Source: Triatoma infestans (taxonomy: Eukaryota; Arthropoda; Insecta; Hemiptera; Reduviidae). Taken from it: a DNA stretch of 64,000 nucleotides. This document shows positions 1 through 10,769 of this stretch, piece by piece; positions within the stretch are counted from its first letter, which is position 1; each line of letters begins with the position of its first letter. A program made the position numbers and the translations under genes. The notes beneath the pieces were generated by a model. The model was not told the origin of the DNA, made no database searches, and was given only the letters and a program-made list of their open reading frames with translations. The stretch is from contig JAAEAF010014409.1 of assembly GCA_011037195.1 (NCBI GenBank), forward strand, positions 62,001 through 126,000. The letters run 5' to 3'.

Positions 1-350
1 TAAACTTCGTATGTATACTATCTAATCACTAATCTAGGGAGGTTCTGAGAGGACAGTAGCCACCATATCAACATCTAAATTACCATTCAATACGATGTGT
101 GATTCTGCCACCTATTAATGTACATTACAACCATTGCTATAATTTGAAGAAAATTGGAATACCGGAAGTGCCACTTTACAGAATAGGTTTCTGAGTTTGG
201 GGGGGTTCTCGAAAATGACTATATCGATTTTCTTCTTTAAACTTGAAATACTAACTGCCACGATATAAACCTGGCACTTAATTGGTAACATTTTCCGGAA
301 AAAAACTGATTTCGTTAGTTGTGAGCAATGTATGGGGTAAAATATCATAT
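1..350 (+). repeat. Dispersed family A copy
   Basis: Family A is a moderately diverged dispersed repeat that fills much of the window. I call it forward when ACCGGAAGTGCGACTT is on the + strand. This copy includes TACCGGAAGTGCCACTTTAC, GGGTTCTCGAAAA and ACATTTTCCGGAAAAA. It has no coding capacity. Confidence 0.75.
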
Positions 351-699
351 GCGAAATAGATTTGGTTCGGTATTATTGTCGCACTCTTCTAGCTTTAATG
401 TATTCACTTCTAGGTGTTTGTCTTTCCTCCATCTCTATATTCATGTCGGGGCAATTAAATCAAAATTTTGAAGTTTAAAGAAAATTTGATCATTTTATAT
501 CGATAATGGCAGTAAGAGAAAGTAGTTTGATCGATCAACATTTTCAAAATTGCATTTTCAAGGGATATACATGTTTTGAGATATTCTACTTACGAAAAAA
601 TGCTTTTAGCAATTGGTTTCCAAATGCTTTTTATGTATGGGTGAACTTTAATCTTAACATTCTCGTATGAACACTAAAAAAACTTTTTCTTATCCCATT

Positions 700-1490
700 T
701 TATTTCTGGGTGCATTATTGGTGCAGAACAATCGCAGTGGTTTTTGAGAAAAATCCAAAAAACCTATTCTGTAAAATCGCACTTCCGGTTAACCGATTTT
801 TTCAAATTTGGAATTCTATCGATGCTTGTAATGTGTATTACGTAGGTGGTAAACTGTATATTTTACTGAAGTGGTACTGTAGAGGTAAGTGTAACGCTAC
901 TGCCCCCCCCCCAGAACCCTCCAAAAATAAAACTTACCCAGAAATATGTTACGAATAAAAATGATTGGGATTTATACGTATAGATAGTATACGAAGTTTA
1001 AAGAAAATCGTTGAAGCCGATTTCTCTGAAAATTACGAAAAAGGGAACAACAACAAAAATTAATGAAGTCGCACTTCCGGTTGATGGATTTTCCCCCCCA
1101 ATCTTTGTGTCTGATGCGCTGGTAGTGCCTAACCCCCCCAATCTTTGTGTCTGATGCGCTGGTAGTGCCTAACCCCCCCAATCTTTGTGTCTGATGCGCT
1201 GGTAGTGCCTAACCCCCCCAATCTTTGTGTCTGATGCGCTGGGAGTGCCTAAAGGGAATACCAAATTTGAGGTTCCTGTGACTTTTTTGTTTTTGAGATA
1301 TTCTGTTAACACACGCGCACACATACACATACAGACCATTCGTTAAAAACATTTCTTTCGTATTCAGAGGACCCCAATATATGTATTTCCGGTGAATATC
1401 CAGTGTTGAAAATCTGGTAGGATTGCAACAGCAGAAAGTAAAAAATAGAAAGTCACTAAACTTGATCACCCACTTACATGAAAAAAAAAA
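700..1490 (-). repeat. Dispersed family A copy, reverse
   Basis: Contains the two hallmark segments CGCACTTCCGGTTAACCGAT (786) and CGCACTTCCGGTTGATGGAT, plus the module with a (CA)n stretch followed by TACAGACCATTCG and ATTTCCGGTGAA. An internal 40-bp tandem expansion is listed separately. Together with the copy at 1-350 it makes an inverted pair. Confidence 0.8.
1093..1252. repeat. 40-bp tandem repeat, four copies
   Basis: Four consecutive 40-bp units, each starting with seven C and ending GTAGTGCCTAA or GGAGTGCCTAA. The first three are identical and the fourth has one G for T. The unit is a local amplification of a segment that is single-copy in other family A members (for example near 55490). 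Confidence 0.95.
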
Positions 1491-1499
1491 ATCCCTCCC

Positions 1500-2420
1500 C
1501 TAATATTCGTTCGCGGAAAAGGATCAGTGATGTTATTTAAATATGTTTAATTGGGAAATTTTTGGGAGGGGCTGTAGGAGCTGCTAAGTTCAGCCAGCCT
1601 GACAATTTGCCTTTCAGTATATTTGCCAGTTTCAAGGTAATTAAAAGTTCAGTAAAAATTTCATCAATTACAATTGTAACCAACTGCAACCAAGAGAAAC
1701 GAGTATACGATGTTTTACATCTGATTTTTGTTTGTTTGGTTTCTTCGCAGAACTCTTTAATCCGAATTGACCTTCTAAAAGAATTTCATTTTTACTTTTT
1801 TAATACATGGAGATAAAAACAAAAAATTGCCAGAGACGACAAAAAAGATTTCATGCATATTTTTATTAACGTTAATTGGCCACTTGTTGATCGTGCAATT
1901 CTGGTTATAGAATGTGGACTTTGTTCATGTCCTTGCACCGGGCCATTGTAATAATGCTTGTGTGGTTTAGCTAATAAAAATTTGATTGGACAAAAAATAG
2001 TTGTTTTAATCAATATTTAACGACATTTCAAAAATAAAAATATAACTTCCAGACAAAATAATCATAGAAATATTTTTATTTTTATATTTGATGGCATGAT
2101 GTTGTGATGTTGCTTTACCCTAGTAATATATATATATATATATATATCGACTGATTAATTGAATGATTGTCTTCTTAAAGGAATGGTTATCCATTTCAAT
2201 TCATAACAGTTAATAAATTCCTTTCACATGTATAAACAAAGAGATAGTGTGTTGAATTCTTACATATTCAACATTTTAAAATCATTTTTTGATGCCGTTA
2301 ACATTTTAATTGAAAAAAACGCAATAAGTTTTTGGAAAGTAGCGGAATTTCGAAAATCTAAATAGGAAAATAATTCGGTGATTAAACCTGAAGCTTTTCC
2401 CTCAAGTGCTATTTCGAATA
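1500..2420. other. AT-rich stretch, no gene seen
   Basis: No coding or RNA feature recognised. A (TA)n microsatellite lies at about 2125-2147. The short ORFs here show no family motif. Confidence 0.6.
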
Positions 2421-2689
2421 AACTCAGTTTTCAATAACAAAAACAAATGAATTTCTGCATGAAACACTCAGACGACTTTCTCTCAATGCAGTTAATACAG
2501 TTCTGTGTATACTGTATGTATAATGACAATTTTTTCTTACACTTCCGATTTTACTCATTTATCCTTACTTTAAATGTAGAGATAATGGAGGACTAGTACC
2601 TATCCAGGCAGGTAGTAAGTGTCTGATTACATTATAGATCAGTAGACAGCGTCAACAACATTGACCAGCCTCATACGATAATATTTGAA

Positions 2690-2960
2690 ATTTAGCGGCC
2701 CCACAAATTCTACCTGAAATAAATTTTTTCGAAAAATTGTTACAAATAAAAGTGATAGGCCTATATCTGCCTTGTTAGTTAGTATTCCGAGTTACAGTCG
2801 TCATCAAGAAATTTAAAAAAAAAATCGATTCTATAAAATCGCACTTTCGTTTAACCGATTTTTTTTTATTTTTGGAATTCTAATTTATATTATATTATAA
2901 AGGTGGCAGTACTATTAATTGTACTCAAGTGGCACTTTAGACGAAAGCTAAACGCCATTG
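2690..2960 (-). repeat. Dispersed family A copy, reverse
   Basis: Contains ACAAATAAAAGTGATAGG, CGCACTTTCGTTTAACCGAT and the TTTAGACGAAAGC module. The reverse complement of the family A end motif (GAAACACTCAGACGACTTTC) lies just upstream at 2461-2500. Confidence 0.7.
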
Positions 2961-3099
2961 TTTCCTGTTTCTTTCTGCTAAGCGTTAGATACAAATAAAG
3001 AAGAAAAATATCTTTATTTGCCTGGCAGCTTATTTCCGCTTCACAATAAAAACATATTAATAATACAAAAAATTAAAAACTTTTGAGTTTCCGGGTTGA

Positions 3100-3245
3100 G
3101 ACCGCGTGAATGGTTTGCTAGGAACCGACGTTTCGCTCATATTGCAATAAGCCTCTTCAGGGTCGTTACACCATTGTTTTCTGTATGGATGTATGCAATA
3201 TGGGTGAAACGTCGGTTTTTAGCAAACCACTCAACTCGGAAACTC
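3100..3245. repeat. Short inverted repeat carrying hammerhead sequences
   Basis: The segment ATGGTTTGCTAGGAACCGAC (left) is mirrored by GTCGGTTTTTAGCAAACCAC (right). The right arm keeps TGAAACGTCGG, but its CUGANGA core is degraded (CTGTATGGA). The whole is a small palindrome, probably the remains of inverted Penelope terminal repeats. Confidence 0.65.
3121..3166 (-). ncRNA. Hammerhead ribozyme motif (Penelope-type)
   Basis: On the minus strand the order is GACC, CTGAAGA (3154-3160), an imperfect stem II hairpin, GAAA (3131-3134), the palindromic stem III ACGT and the GTC cleavage triplet (3127-3129), then GGTT pairing with GACC. These are the invariant core CUGANGA...GAAA...GUC of hammerhead ribozymes. 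Minimal hammerheads with a tiny palindromic stem III are known in Penelope-like elements. Activity is not shown. Confidence 0.7.
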
Positions 3246-3329
3246 CAGTGTTTTTTCATGAAAATGACCGCGGAAGCGTAAAAGATCAATACAGAGTTAT
3301 ACATTTAAAACTAAATTTTATTAATCGTT

Positions 3330-3600
3330 TTTAAGTCTTGGCGTACGTCCTGGGGTAGTTTTGATTTTAGTTGTCGTCGGGCGGATTTCTGTCCGGGTTG
3401 GTGGTCCCTGTTCCACAGCTTCTGTGGTTGGTATGTTTGTGAGAAATCTGTGTGCTGTCCTGTCTATAAAGTCTTTGATTTTTTGGGATTTGTTCGTTCC
3501 GCATGAACCAAGGTGCTCTCAAGGCGATGCGTAGTACTTTATTTTGATATACTTGCAATTTGTTCATAGCTGTCTTACTAGCTCCCATCCTTAAGGGACA
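3330..3600 (-). pseudogene. Jockey-type non-LTR retrotransposon, C-terminal fragment
   Basis: On the minus strand, 3588-3367 reads KLQVYQNKVLRIALRAPWF followed by RNEQI, the conserved segment just after the reverse transcriptase thumb in Jockey-clade ORF2 proteins. The frame then drifts, and a short 3' tail with ACGTACGCCAAGACTT follows. It is a severely 5'-truncated relic with no catalytic domain left. Confidence 0.7.
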
Positions 3601-3609
3601 GGGGATGTT

Positions 3610-3860
3610 AGTAAAGGTGTTACAAATAAAAGTGATGTATCCTACGAAATTTGAAGCAAATCTTTGGAGCTATTTTCGAGAAAAAATATTTCTGTAAAGT
3701 CGCACTTCTCATTGATGGATTTTGCCCGAAACTTTTGAAATAGCGCGGTGTTGGTATCAAGTACAAAGAGAAAATTGATCCGATTGTTAATACTTCCACT
3801 TTACTGGGAGTAAGAGAAAGTAAAAAGTAAGAAAGTAAAAAATAACTCTTTCTAGAAGAA
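3610..3860 (-). repeat. Dispersed family A copy, reverse
   Basis: Contains TTACAAATAAAAGTGATG, GATGGATTTTGCCCGAAA and GGGAGTAAGAGAAAGTAAAA. Confidence 0.75.
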
Positions 3861-3957
3861 TTTGCCACAATTATAAATTTTCTCACAGTTGTATAAAAAA
3901 AAGAAAAAAGAAAAAAATTAATTGTTGTGGTGGTTGGTTCCGCAGAGCTGGAAAGCA

Positions 3958-4208
3958 TCAGAGACATTTTCCGTGGTAGCCTGCTTCATTTTGTGGTCAT
4001 CGACCGGTTTCGGGCGTTCGCCCATCTTCAGGATGCGTTTTTCAGACAGTGTGACAACACAGACTCGCAGAGAGTAACTTAGTTTCACACTAACTGAGGT
4101 GTATTTTTAAAATACTAAACTCTTAAACTAGGTAACGGGATGTGGCCAGATGGGTGGGAAAACACGTGTTTGGGTTGTTAAAGGGCAAATTCTTTTCTTA
4201 CAGTGGAC
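3958..4208 (+). repeat. Left arm of a long inverted repeat (Penelope-like terminal repeat)
   Basis: 251 bp, about 95% identical by eye to the reverse complement of 5058-5305. It contains one hammerhead motif (minus strand). Its inner end, TTCTTTTCTTACAG, resembles a splice acceptor, which would fit the intron known in some Penelope leader regions; that part is inference. Confidence 0.9.
3998..4035 (-). ncRNA. Hammerhead ribozyme motif in left arm
   Basis: On the minus strand: CATC, CTGAAGA, stem-loop GGGCGAACGCCC, GAAA, stem III CCGGT ending in the GTC cleavage triplet, then GATG closing stem I with CATC. All canonical core positions are intact. Only 4 bp of stem I are visible, as in minimal Penelope-type hammerheads. 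Confidence 0.75.
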
Positions 4209-4519
4209 ACAACACAGTTGACTGTGACAACATTTACGTGGGGCAGACCGGCAGAAAAATCAAGGAACGATTTAACGAACACATCAGATCATACAAATAC
4301 AACAAAGTTGACTCAAATTACGCCAATCACCTAAACACTAACAAACACAAACCCGATGACATAACGACCACGATGAAGCTAATACACTCTGCCCACAAAG
4401 GACGACGACTTGACATAGTAGAACAACTCGAAATATATAAACGCAAAACACAAAACTTAATAAATGAACAGACAAAATTTGCTAGTGAACCATTATTCAG
4501 AACACTCTTCCCACAATAG
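4206..4519 (+). pseudogene. GIY-YIG endonuclease fragment of a Penelope-like element
   Basis: The frame reads DCDNIYVGQTGRKIKERFNEH then RSYKY. This is the second half of the GIY-YIG nuclease fold that forms the endonuclease domain of Penelope-like retroelements: the YVG turn, the arginine after GQTGR, and the EH segment. The ORF ends at a natural-looking stop after FRTLFPQ, as expected for the C-terminus of the Penelope polyprotein. The N-terminal GIY strand and the whole reverse transcriptase are missing because the left inverted arm joins directly upstream. The ORF start inside the arm (4142) is not a real start. Confidence 0.8.
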
Positions 4520-5057
4520 CAACAGAAACACAATTACACACGCAACAAATAGTTCTTAAATAGATTTTAAGTTTAGGTTTAGTTTTAAATCTACTATGTA
4601 TATGTAAATTTACTAGTATATCAAAAAAAAAAGTGCGTATTTGGATGATGTATGTGAGTGATGATGTGACATGGTTTGTGGGATGCATAATAAAAAACTG
4701 AATTATATAAGAAAACATAATTAGGTATACATGCTTGCGAGGGGTGAGGAAAAAGTGAAAGAATGACTTGTATTAGGTACACATGCTTGCGTGATGTGAG
4801 GGGTGCGTGAAAAAGTGAAAGAATGACTGGAATTTCTTAATTCTTTGGAACTGGAAAAACTTAATTTAATTATATAAAAAATCGTTCAGTTTTAAACGAA
4901 TGAATGAATTTTAAAATGTTAGTTTAATCGTTTAATTTTATTTAGATTTATTTTGTGCATCTTATTTTTTTATTTTTTGTATATTCTTAATATTTTGGTT
5001 AGTTAATCGTGAAGTAAGTCTCCCTCCAACAACAGAGTTTAAAGATTAGACCCCCGC
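4520..5057 (+). other. 3' untranslated part of the Penelope-like element, with a local duplication
   Basis: AT-rich, non-coding. A segment of about 55-60 bp containing ACATGCTTGCG and GAAAAAGTGAAAGAATGACT occurs twice at about 4721-4770 and 4771-4831. Confidence 0.6.
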
Positions 5058-5305
5058 GTCCACTGTAAGAAAAGAATTTGCCCTTTAACAACCCAAACAC
5101 ATGTTTTCCCACCCATCTGGCCACATCCCTTTACCTAGTTTAAGAGTTGAGTATTTAAAAACACACCTCAGTTAGTGTGAAACTAAGTCTCTGTACGAGT
5201 CTGTGTTGGCACACTGTCTGAAGAACGCATCCTGAAGATGGGCGAACGCCCGAAACCGGTCGATGACCACAAAACGAAGCAGGCTACCACGGAAAATGTC
5301 TCTGA
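5058..5305 (-). repeat. Right arm of the long inverted repeat
   Basis: Reverse complement of 3958-4208 with a dozen or so differences. The arms enclose about 850 bp containing the endonuclease fragment. Terminal repeats in inverted orientation are known for Penelope-like elements. Confidence 0.9.
5228..5265 (+). ncRNA. Hammerhead ribozyme motif in right arm
   Basis: CATC, CTGAAGA (5232-5238), stem II GGGC/GCCC closed by GAAC, GAAA (5252-5255), CCGGTC with the GTC triplet at 5259-5261, then GATG. The core is intact and mirrors the minus-strand copy in the left arm. Confidence 0.75.
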
Positions 5306-5735
5306 AAAAAATTAATGATTGTTAAAAACAAAAATATAAGTAAACCGATCCCGTTGTAAAATAAAAAACAGGTTTATTATGAAAGCAAATTTTTTTCCTG
5401 TTTGTTTATTGGCAAATAACATTATAATAATTTCTATTTTTAGCCATATGTTGCTTAGTACTGAATATGCACCTGTGAAATAAATCCGTTAATTTCAAGG
5501 ACCTTCTGGAGGTGTGACCTGGCTGCTTATTAATTTAATTTACAAAATAGGCAAATTAATTTAGTATATTAATCCAACAACTTTATTTCTCAAAGTGGCA
5601 ATCGATTACTGTGTAATCTGAGCAATAATCGAGAGGGGCGGAATTTTAAGAGTGCATTATATAAATAAGTATAGATTATATCAGATAAATATAGAAAAGG
5701 AATGTATGAAGTTAAAACTTTAAAAACAAAAATAA
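5306..5735. other. AT-rich stretch, nothing recognised
   Basis: Non-coding between two Penelope-derived inverted repeats. No motif seen. Confidence 0.5.
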
Positions 5736-5739
5736 TTAC

Positions 5740-6030
5740 ATGCAAAAAAAAGATTAAATATAAGAAAATATGTAGGTAAATTGATATATAAGAAGGTTGG
5801 TATAAATTGGTAAATTTGGGATGATATTAAAATAAATAATAGAGCAAAGCTAAAACGTATTCGCTTTTTATTTATCATGCTTATTTATGTTTAGTTAGTA
5901 TTAATTTATGTTTAAATGATATTAATATGTTGACAGAGATGTCATTGTAATAATCTGTGGTTTTATATGTTTTATATTTAAACGGGAGGGGGGGGGGGGG
6001 GAATTTGAGTTGCATAAACTAGAAGGAAAT
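5740..6030 (-). repeat. Left arm of a second inverted repeat around an endonuclease fragment
   Basis: Matches the reverse complement of 6415-6680. Shared landmarks are AGTTGCATAAACTAGAAGGA beside a G-run, TTTAAATATAAAACCACAG and the CAAATTTACC...CCAACCTTC segments. Identity is lower than for the 4-5 kb pair. Confidence 0.8.
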
Positions 6031-6297
6031 TTTGGCATCACCTCTTGCCGAGAATGCAATTGCTTGCACATAGGCCAGATCGGAAGATGCGTCCAAGATA
6101 GGTTTAAAGAACACCTGCGCTCATACAAATACAACTTAACAGATTCCACTTATAATAAACCACCTTACAAAGAACAGCCACGAAACTATCGAAAAATCAA
6201 TGGTCCTTTTACACCGAGGAACAGAAGGAAGATGAATGGACATTCTAGAGAAGGTAGAAATATATACTCTCTAAAGTCATTCCCCACACCTAACTAA
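6010..6297 (+). pseudogene. Second GIY-YIG endonuclease fragment (Penelope-like)
   Basis: The frame reads GITSCRECNCLHIGQIGRC then VQDRFKEHLRSYKY, the CxxC-xxxHIGQ-GR-EH pattern of Penelope endonuclease domains, diverged from the 4.2-kb copy. After RSYKY the reading drifts and no longer resembles the family, so it is a decayed fragment. It is enclosed by inverted arms just like the first copy. Confidence 0.7.
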
Positions 6298-6414
6298 ATT
6301 ACAAACACCACCTACAGTAAAAGACATACATATGTATAATACACTTTACTGTTTAAAAAAAAAATGCATGAATACTAAACTGAAGCATGTTGGTGCATGC
6401 ACCTATTATTAAAT

Positions 6415-6690
6415 TTAAATTCCTTCTAGTTTATGCAACTCAATCCCCCCCCCCCCGTTTAAATATAAAACCACAGAATATTACAACGATATCTCTCTCA
6501 ACATATTATTATCATTGAAACATAAATAAGAGTGATAAATTAAAAAAAAAGGCACAACCATTTTAAGTTGCTTCAATTATTTATTTTATATCGTCTCAAA
6601 TTTACCATTTTATATCAACCTTCTACACATACCAGTAATTTACCTACTTATTTTCTTATATCAACTGTAGTGGAAGTACGAAATGAAAAA
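6415..6690 (+). repeat. Right arm of the second inverted repeat
   Basis: Starts TTCCTTCTAGTTTATGCAACTC followed by a C-run of about ten. A further relative lies at 12300-12560 (TGTATGCAACTCCATATT, ATATAAAACTACAG). The same 3' untranslated region therefore belongs to at least two Penelope-like copies. Confidence 0.8.
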
Positions 6691-7179
6691 TAATAGTTTT
6701 TAAAAATAATTTATCTAATTTTGTTAATATATTAGACTGTGAATTTATCTTCAAAAAGAGTGTATTTTAGTGTCAAGTACTGTAAATTTGGATCATTAAA
6801 CAAAGGCACAAATCCCGTTAGGGCAAACCTTTTGTACAAGCTAATTCCCCCCGCTAGAGAGAGAGAGCAATTCCAAAGAATAGAGACAGTCTTAACCCAG
6901 CCTTCAAACAGGACGCTTCAGGAATCGCCCTCTTCAAATCAGTGCCAGTTATAAGTTAAAACATAAGAGCTTTGCATTAATCTTGATAAATACTTAATTT
7001 CTTAAACATAATATTGTGATATTGTAAAATACTTAAATTTACTAAGAGATAATATAATTATTTATAAAACAGTGGTGCTTTCTTAAAACTTCTATCTCCA
7101 ACGTACTTACAAGCCCTTTTCGCTAAAACGCTCAAGCCACAAGCTACCTATATACATCATCACACCAATCACATTACAC

Positions 7180-7660
7180 AACCTTGCAAGCATTTCATTG
7201 TTTATTTATTTATTGTTTACTAACTTATAACTTTATACATTCCTTTTCTCCAAATTTATCTATTCTTATTTGTATAATGTACTCTTGAAATTTTTTATCC
7301 CCCCCTCTTATTAAAAATGCCTTGGCAACACTGCATACTTTCTAAATTTAACAGTAAAATATTTTTCAAAACATGCTATGATTATTATACACCATTTTCT
7401 AATGTCTAATCATTAATTTATAATCATTCCATTTTTGTTATTAAACACACATACAGACATAGTAACATAACCTTATAACCTTCCTCGTACAATCAATCAA
7501 CAAGTGTAGTGTGTGCCAGAAACATAAAGTTGGTCAACTCTCTCTACACGAACTTGGTAGCCTGGGCGATGGATGAGAATCCGAAACTGGTCAGGAACAA
7601 CATTAATATCCTTATTACTTACGACGGATAAACACTAAATTCATTTAAAATTGGGCAGAT
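7180..7660 (+). repeat. Penelope-related 3' region and terminal repeat
   Basis: Shares long stretches with 12580-12990 and 24930-25150: TTTATACATTCCTTTT, GTACTCTTGA, TTTTCTAATGTCTAATCAT, GTGTAGTGTGTGCC, CTCTACACGAACTTG. It ends in a degraded hammerhead motif at 7561-7600. Confidence 0.75.
7561..7600 (+). ncRNA. Degraded hammerhead motif
   Basis: Reads CTGGGCGATGG...ATCCGAAACTGGTC. Stem II (GGAT/ATCC), GAAA and the GTC triplet remain, but CUGANGA is interrupted, so it is probably inactive. It belongs to the same subfamily as the motifs near 18.57 kb and 35.3 kb. Confidence 0.5.
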
Positions 7661-8239
7661 TGTCTACAAAATGGTAACTGCCTTCTATTTAATTTTTTTT
7701 CACCTATAAAAAATATACTTTTGCACGACATCTCACCACTAGTCTTCATGACTCTTCATTGTGTACAATCCAAATTAATATTTATGTATAATTGGTGCTC
7801 GGTTTAAAGTTCTGTTTATAAGGTAGGATGGTTTATTATTTTAAACACGTCCGCGCATAATTAAACAATGATTTGCCTCTAAATAGTATTGAGGATGTTA
7901 ATTAGTTTGAAATTTTCATCCAACATCACGATCACTTCAACATCGCTGTAACTAATATTATACAGATTTCCTCTCACTCCTTAAACCAAAATATCTTCCT
8001 TTCAATTACACTTTACAAAAAAAGAAATCTGCTGTGAAACACTTACGCATCTTTTTCTCACTTCAGTTAATAGAAAAAGTTTATTTAAAATTACTATGTT
8101 TACGAACTTTTAAATGGGTTCGCCACAAAAAAAAAAGGCGGACGGGGTTTTCATGTATACCTGATGTAACTAGTATAGGAGAGTCCTGTGCCGCCCCTAT
8201 AGCTTGTAGCGGCAATTTAAAGTTCTACCTAATTGACAG

Positions 8240-8480
8240 GTCGCCAGAGCCCCCCCAAAACAGTTTTTTTCAGGGAAAATCTCCCAATGTTATAGAGTTA
8301 TATTGCATTGAGCTCCATGTTTAAAGAAATTCGTTTTCAAGAAAATTTCCAAAAAACTCTAAAACTTATTGTGTAAAGTCACATTTCCAGTCAACCACTT
8401 TCTTTAAATTTGGAATCCTACAAATGCTTTGTAAATATTAATATTATGTTAATATTATTTAAGTGCTAAAACCATCAGTT
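8240..8480 (-). repeat. Dispersed family A copy, reverse
   Basis: Contains CCCCCCCAAAACAG, GTTTAAAGAAATTCGTTTTC and CACATTTCCAGTCAACCACT. Diverged. Confidence 0.6.
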
Positions 8481-9170
8481 ACCTCAGAACCCTCCAAAAA
8501 CACATATGTATGTGCATGAGCTAGCATATGAACGAAGCTCTCCGTCCGAGTCAGATTAATCTGAATTTCCGTCTGAAATGATGCTCCATATTCTTTCCTG
8601 AAATAAATAGTTTTTACTTTTAATTGCCTTTGGTACTTGTTATTATAGAAAAGGCCATATTGTCATATTATGTTGAGTAGAGGCCATATTATTGTTATGG
8701 TTTAACTATTATAATTATTACGGTATTCATTATCTTAATATTTTTTTTAATTATTACTATTATTTTTGTATTTAAATTTATTTTTTAATTATAAGTTGCG
8801 ACATTTGAATATATTAAAAAAATTAAATAATAACATTTCTTTGAAATTGTTACCCATCTTTCAAAATAGTTTTTAAAATAATTACCCTATTAGACTTGTA
8901 AAAATATTATTTTGTCCAAACTGAGTAAACTAGAAATAAGTAATAAGACCTTTTAACCTTTTAAAGTAAAATGTGATTGGCGCAGAATTAAATAAATAAA
9001 TATTTAATATGAAATACTCACACCACTTTCTCACACCTTTCTCATAAACAATAAGTTGGATTGGTCATTCCAAAAAATTCTGGATAATACATATATACCT
9101 AAATGAACATTATAACAGCAGTTTCTACTGACAGGTTTCCCATAAACCCGTACCCAATCTTTTTTTTTTT
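8480..9170. other. AT-rich stretch, nothing recognised
   Basis: Mostly A+T, no coding signal. Confidence 0.5.
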
Positions 9171-10330
9171 GAGGAGGGAGAATGTTTAAAATAAAAGTGA
9201 TGCGTTTTGATCGGTTGCAATTAACATTCCAAGTTTTAAAAAAAATCCTTATAATCGTTTTTAGAGACAAGGCCAACAACTCGAAAACCTATTTTGTAAA
9301 ATTACACTTCCGTTTTACCGATTGTTTAAATTTGGAATTCTAGCAACAGTTTTTAATGGAAATTAATATTATACAGTTAGAGTAGAACCCCATAGTACTT
9401 TATAGAGAAAAGGTGAACGCTATATACTGTTCCCACAAAACCTCCACAAAAATTAAAATGTCTAATTTTCCAAGGAAAAGTTTCAAAGAAAAATAGTGAT
9501 GGTTGTTTAGGTAGGAAATAAAATTAGTAAAATCGCACTTTCGGCTGATAGATTTTGATCGAAATATTTGTGTTAGAGCGATAATAGTATCTAGACGGAA
9601 TATCCTTTGAGCTTCCTACCAGTTTTTTTTTCCAGATATTTTGAAGCCACACACACTTATATGGCAAGATCGCACTCTTCCTCATACCAAGGAGTAAGGA
9701 AAAGTACAGAAGTGGTGGGGGAGTACATGTTGATTAGCACCCAGATAGTACTTGAAATGATTACATTTTAGTCCAGAAGACGCGCCAATAACGTTAAACA
9801 AATCCAAATAATATTTCAAATAACCAAACCTCACAGATTCCTCTGCAAATCAGTTTTATTCCGGAAAAATTATTTCTAATAGAAGTGATCGGCATTAGAT
9901 AGTATTTCAAGTTTCAAGAAAATGGTGGACAATTAAAAAAAAATCCAATATGTAGCCCCTTCCGGTTAATGAATTTTTGATCAGGGCGTAACAGTTGTGG
10001 CGGTGACAGTACCTAAGCAGAACAAGTTTGAGCTGTGCTACCCTTAGATTTTTTTCTTCCTAGGAGCCTCTAGCTCACTGTCCGGTGGTGGACAGTGTTG
10101 ACTGAATCGAGAGAACACTGTCCGGAGGCCGGCAGTGCACTGAGAAGGCTCCGGGCGCCAATGACCTTAGATGTTGACGCGCCTTAAATTTTTTTTAAAA
10201 AAAGCAAGTTTGAACTTCCTGTAATTTTTGCTTTATCGAGATATTTTGATAACATACATACAGACAATTGGCTGACGACATTTTTTACTTCCCCTTACTC
10301 CTAGTAAGAAGAAGTACTGCGATTGTGCTA
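9170..10330 (-). repeat. Dispersed family A block, reverse, split by a SINE
   Basis: Several family A modules in series: ATTACACTTCCGTTTTACCG, AATCGCACTTTCGGCTGATA, CCCCTTCCGGTTAATGAA, and CCTTACTCCTAGTAAGAAG at the right end. A SINE fragment with its own target duplication interrupts it at 10032. Confidence 0.8.
10032..10204 (+). mobile_element. SINE family 1, 5'-truncated copy
   Basis: Matches the body of the SINE at 59219-59452 from GTGCTACCC to the A-rich tail after GCGCCTTAAATT. It is flanked by perfect 9-bp target duplications CAAGTTTGA (10023-10031 and 10205-10213). The tRNA-like head is absent, so it is a 5'-truncated retroposition. Confidence 0.9.
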
Positions 10331-10419
10331 GACTTTCGAAATTCAGTTCTCACCGGAAATACGTTTTGGGGTCCCCTGAATAGGAAAAAATGTTTTTAGC
10401 GAATGTTCTATATATTTAT

Positions 10420-10766
10420 ATATAAACTGTTCTACCCATTTGTAAACGTTTGAACAGTTCAAACAATTATTCCCGTACACATTCAACATTCTTTTGTGGA
10501 TTTCACTACCTTTGATACCCTCTGCAACTAAAAATCCAATCACTGAGCGTTATTCTTCCGAGGTGCAATGCTCGAACGGACTCGCCATTTTTACCTGAAT
10601 ACATTTGAGGTTATGCTTACCTAATACTCTCGAACAGCTGATGAGAAACTAAGTACAAGGATACCAACTGGACGCTATTTTATTGACACTGAAACTATTT
10701 TATTGATTAAACAAACCGTTTCTGAGCTACAGCGATTCGTCTCGTTACTTATTGAATGACCTTGGT
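10420..10766 (-). pseudogene. mariner transposon relic: 5' terminal repeat and transposase N-terminus
   Basis: On the minus strand a terminal sequence GGTCATTCAATAAGTAACGA (around 10762-10743), next to TA dinucleotides, leads into a short leader. It is followed by a frame reading GFLVAEGIKGSEIHKRMLNVY then YKWVEQF, the helix-turn-helix of mariner-type transposases. The sequence then stops matching. The DDD catalytic domain and the other end are missing, and there is an in-frame stop upstream of the helix. Confidence 0.7.
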
Positions 10767-10769
10767 GTA

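Noticed and set aside
1093..1252. CRISPR array
   Set aside because: Units are directly contiguous with no unique spacers, and the context is a eukaryotic dispersed repeat.
4142..4205. Start of a genuine endonuclease protein at 4142
   Set aside because: These codons lie inside the inverted arm; homology to GIY-YIG begins only after it.
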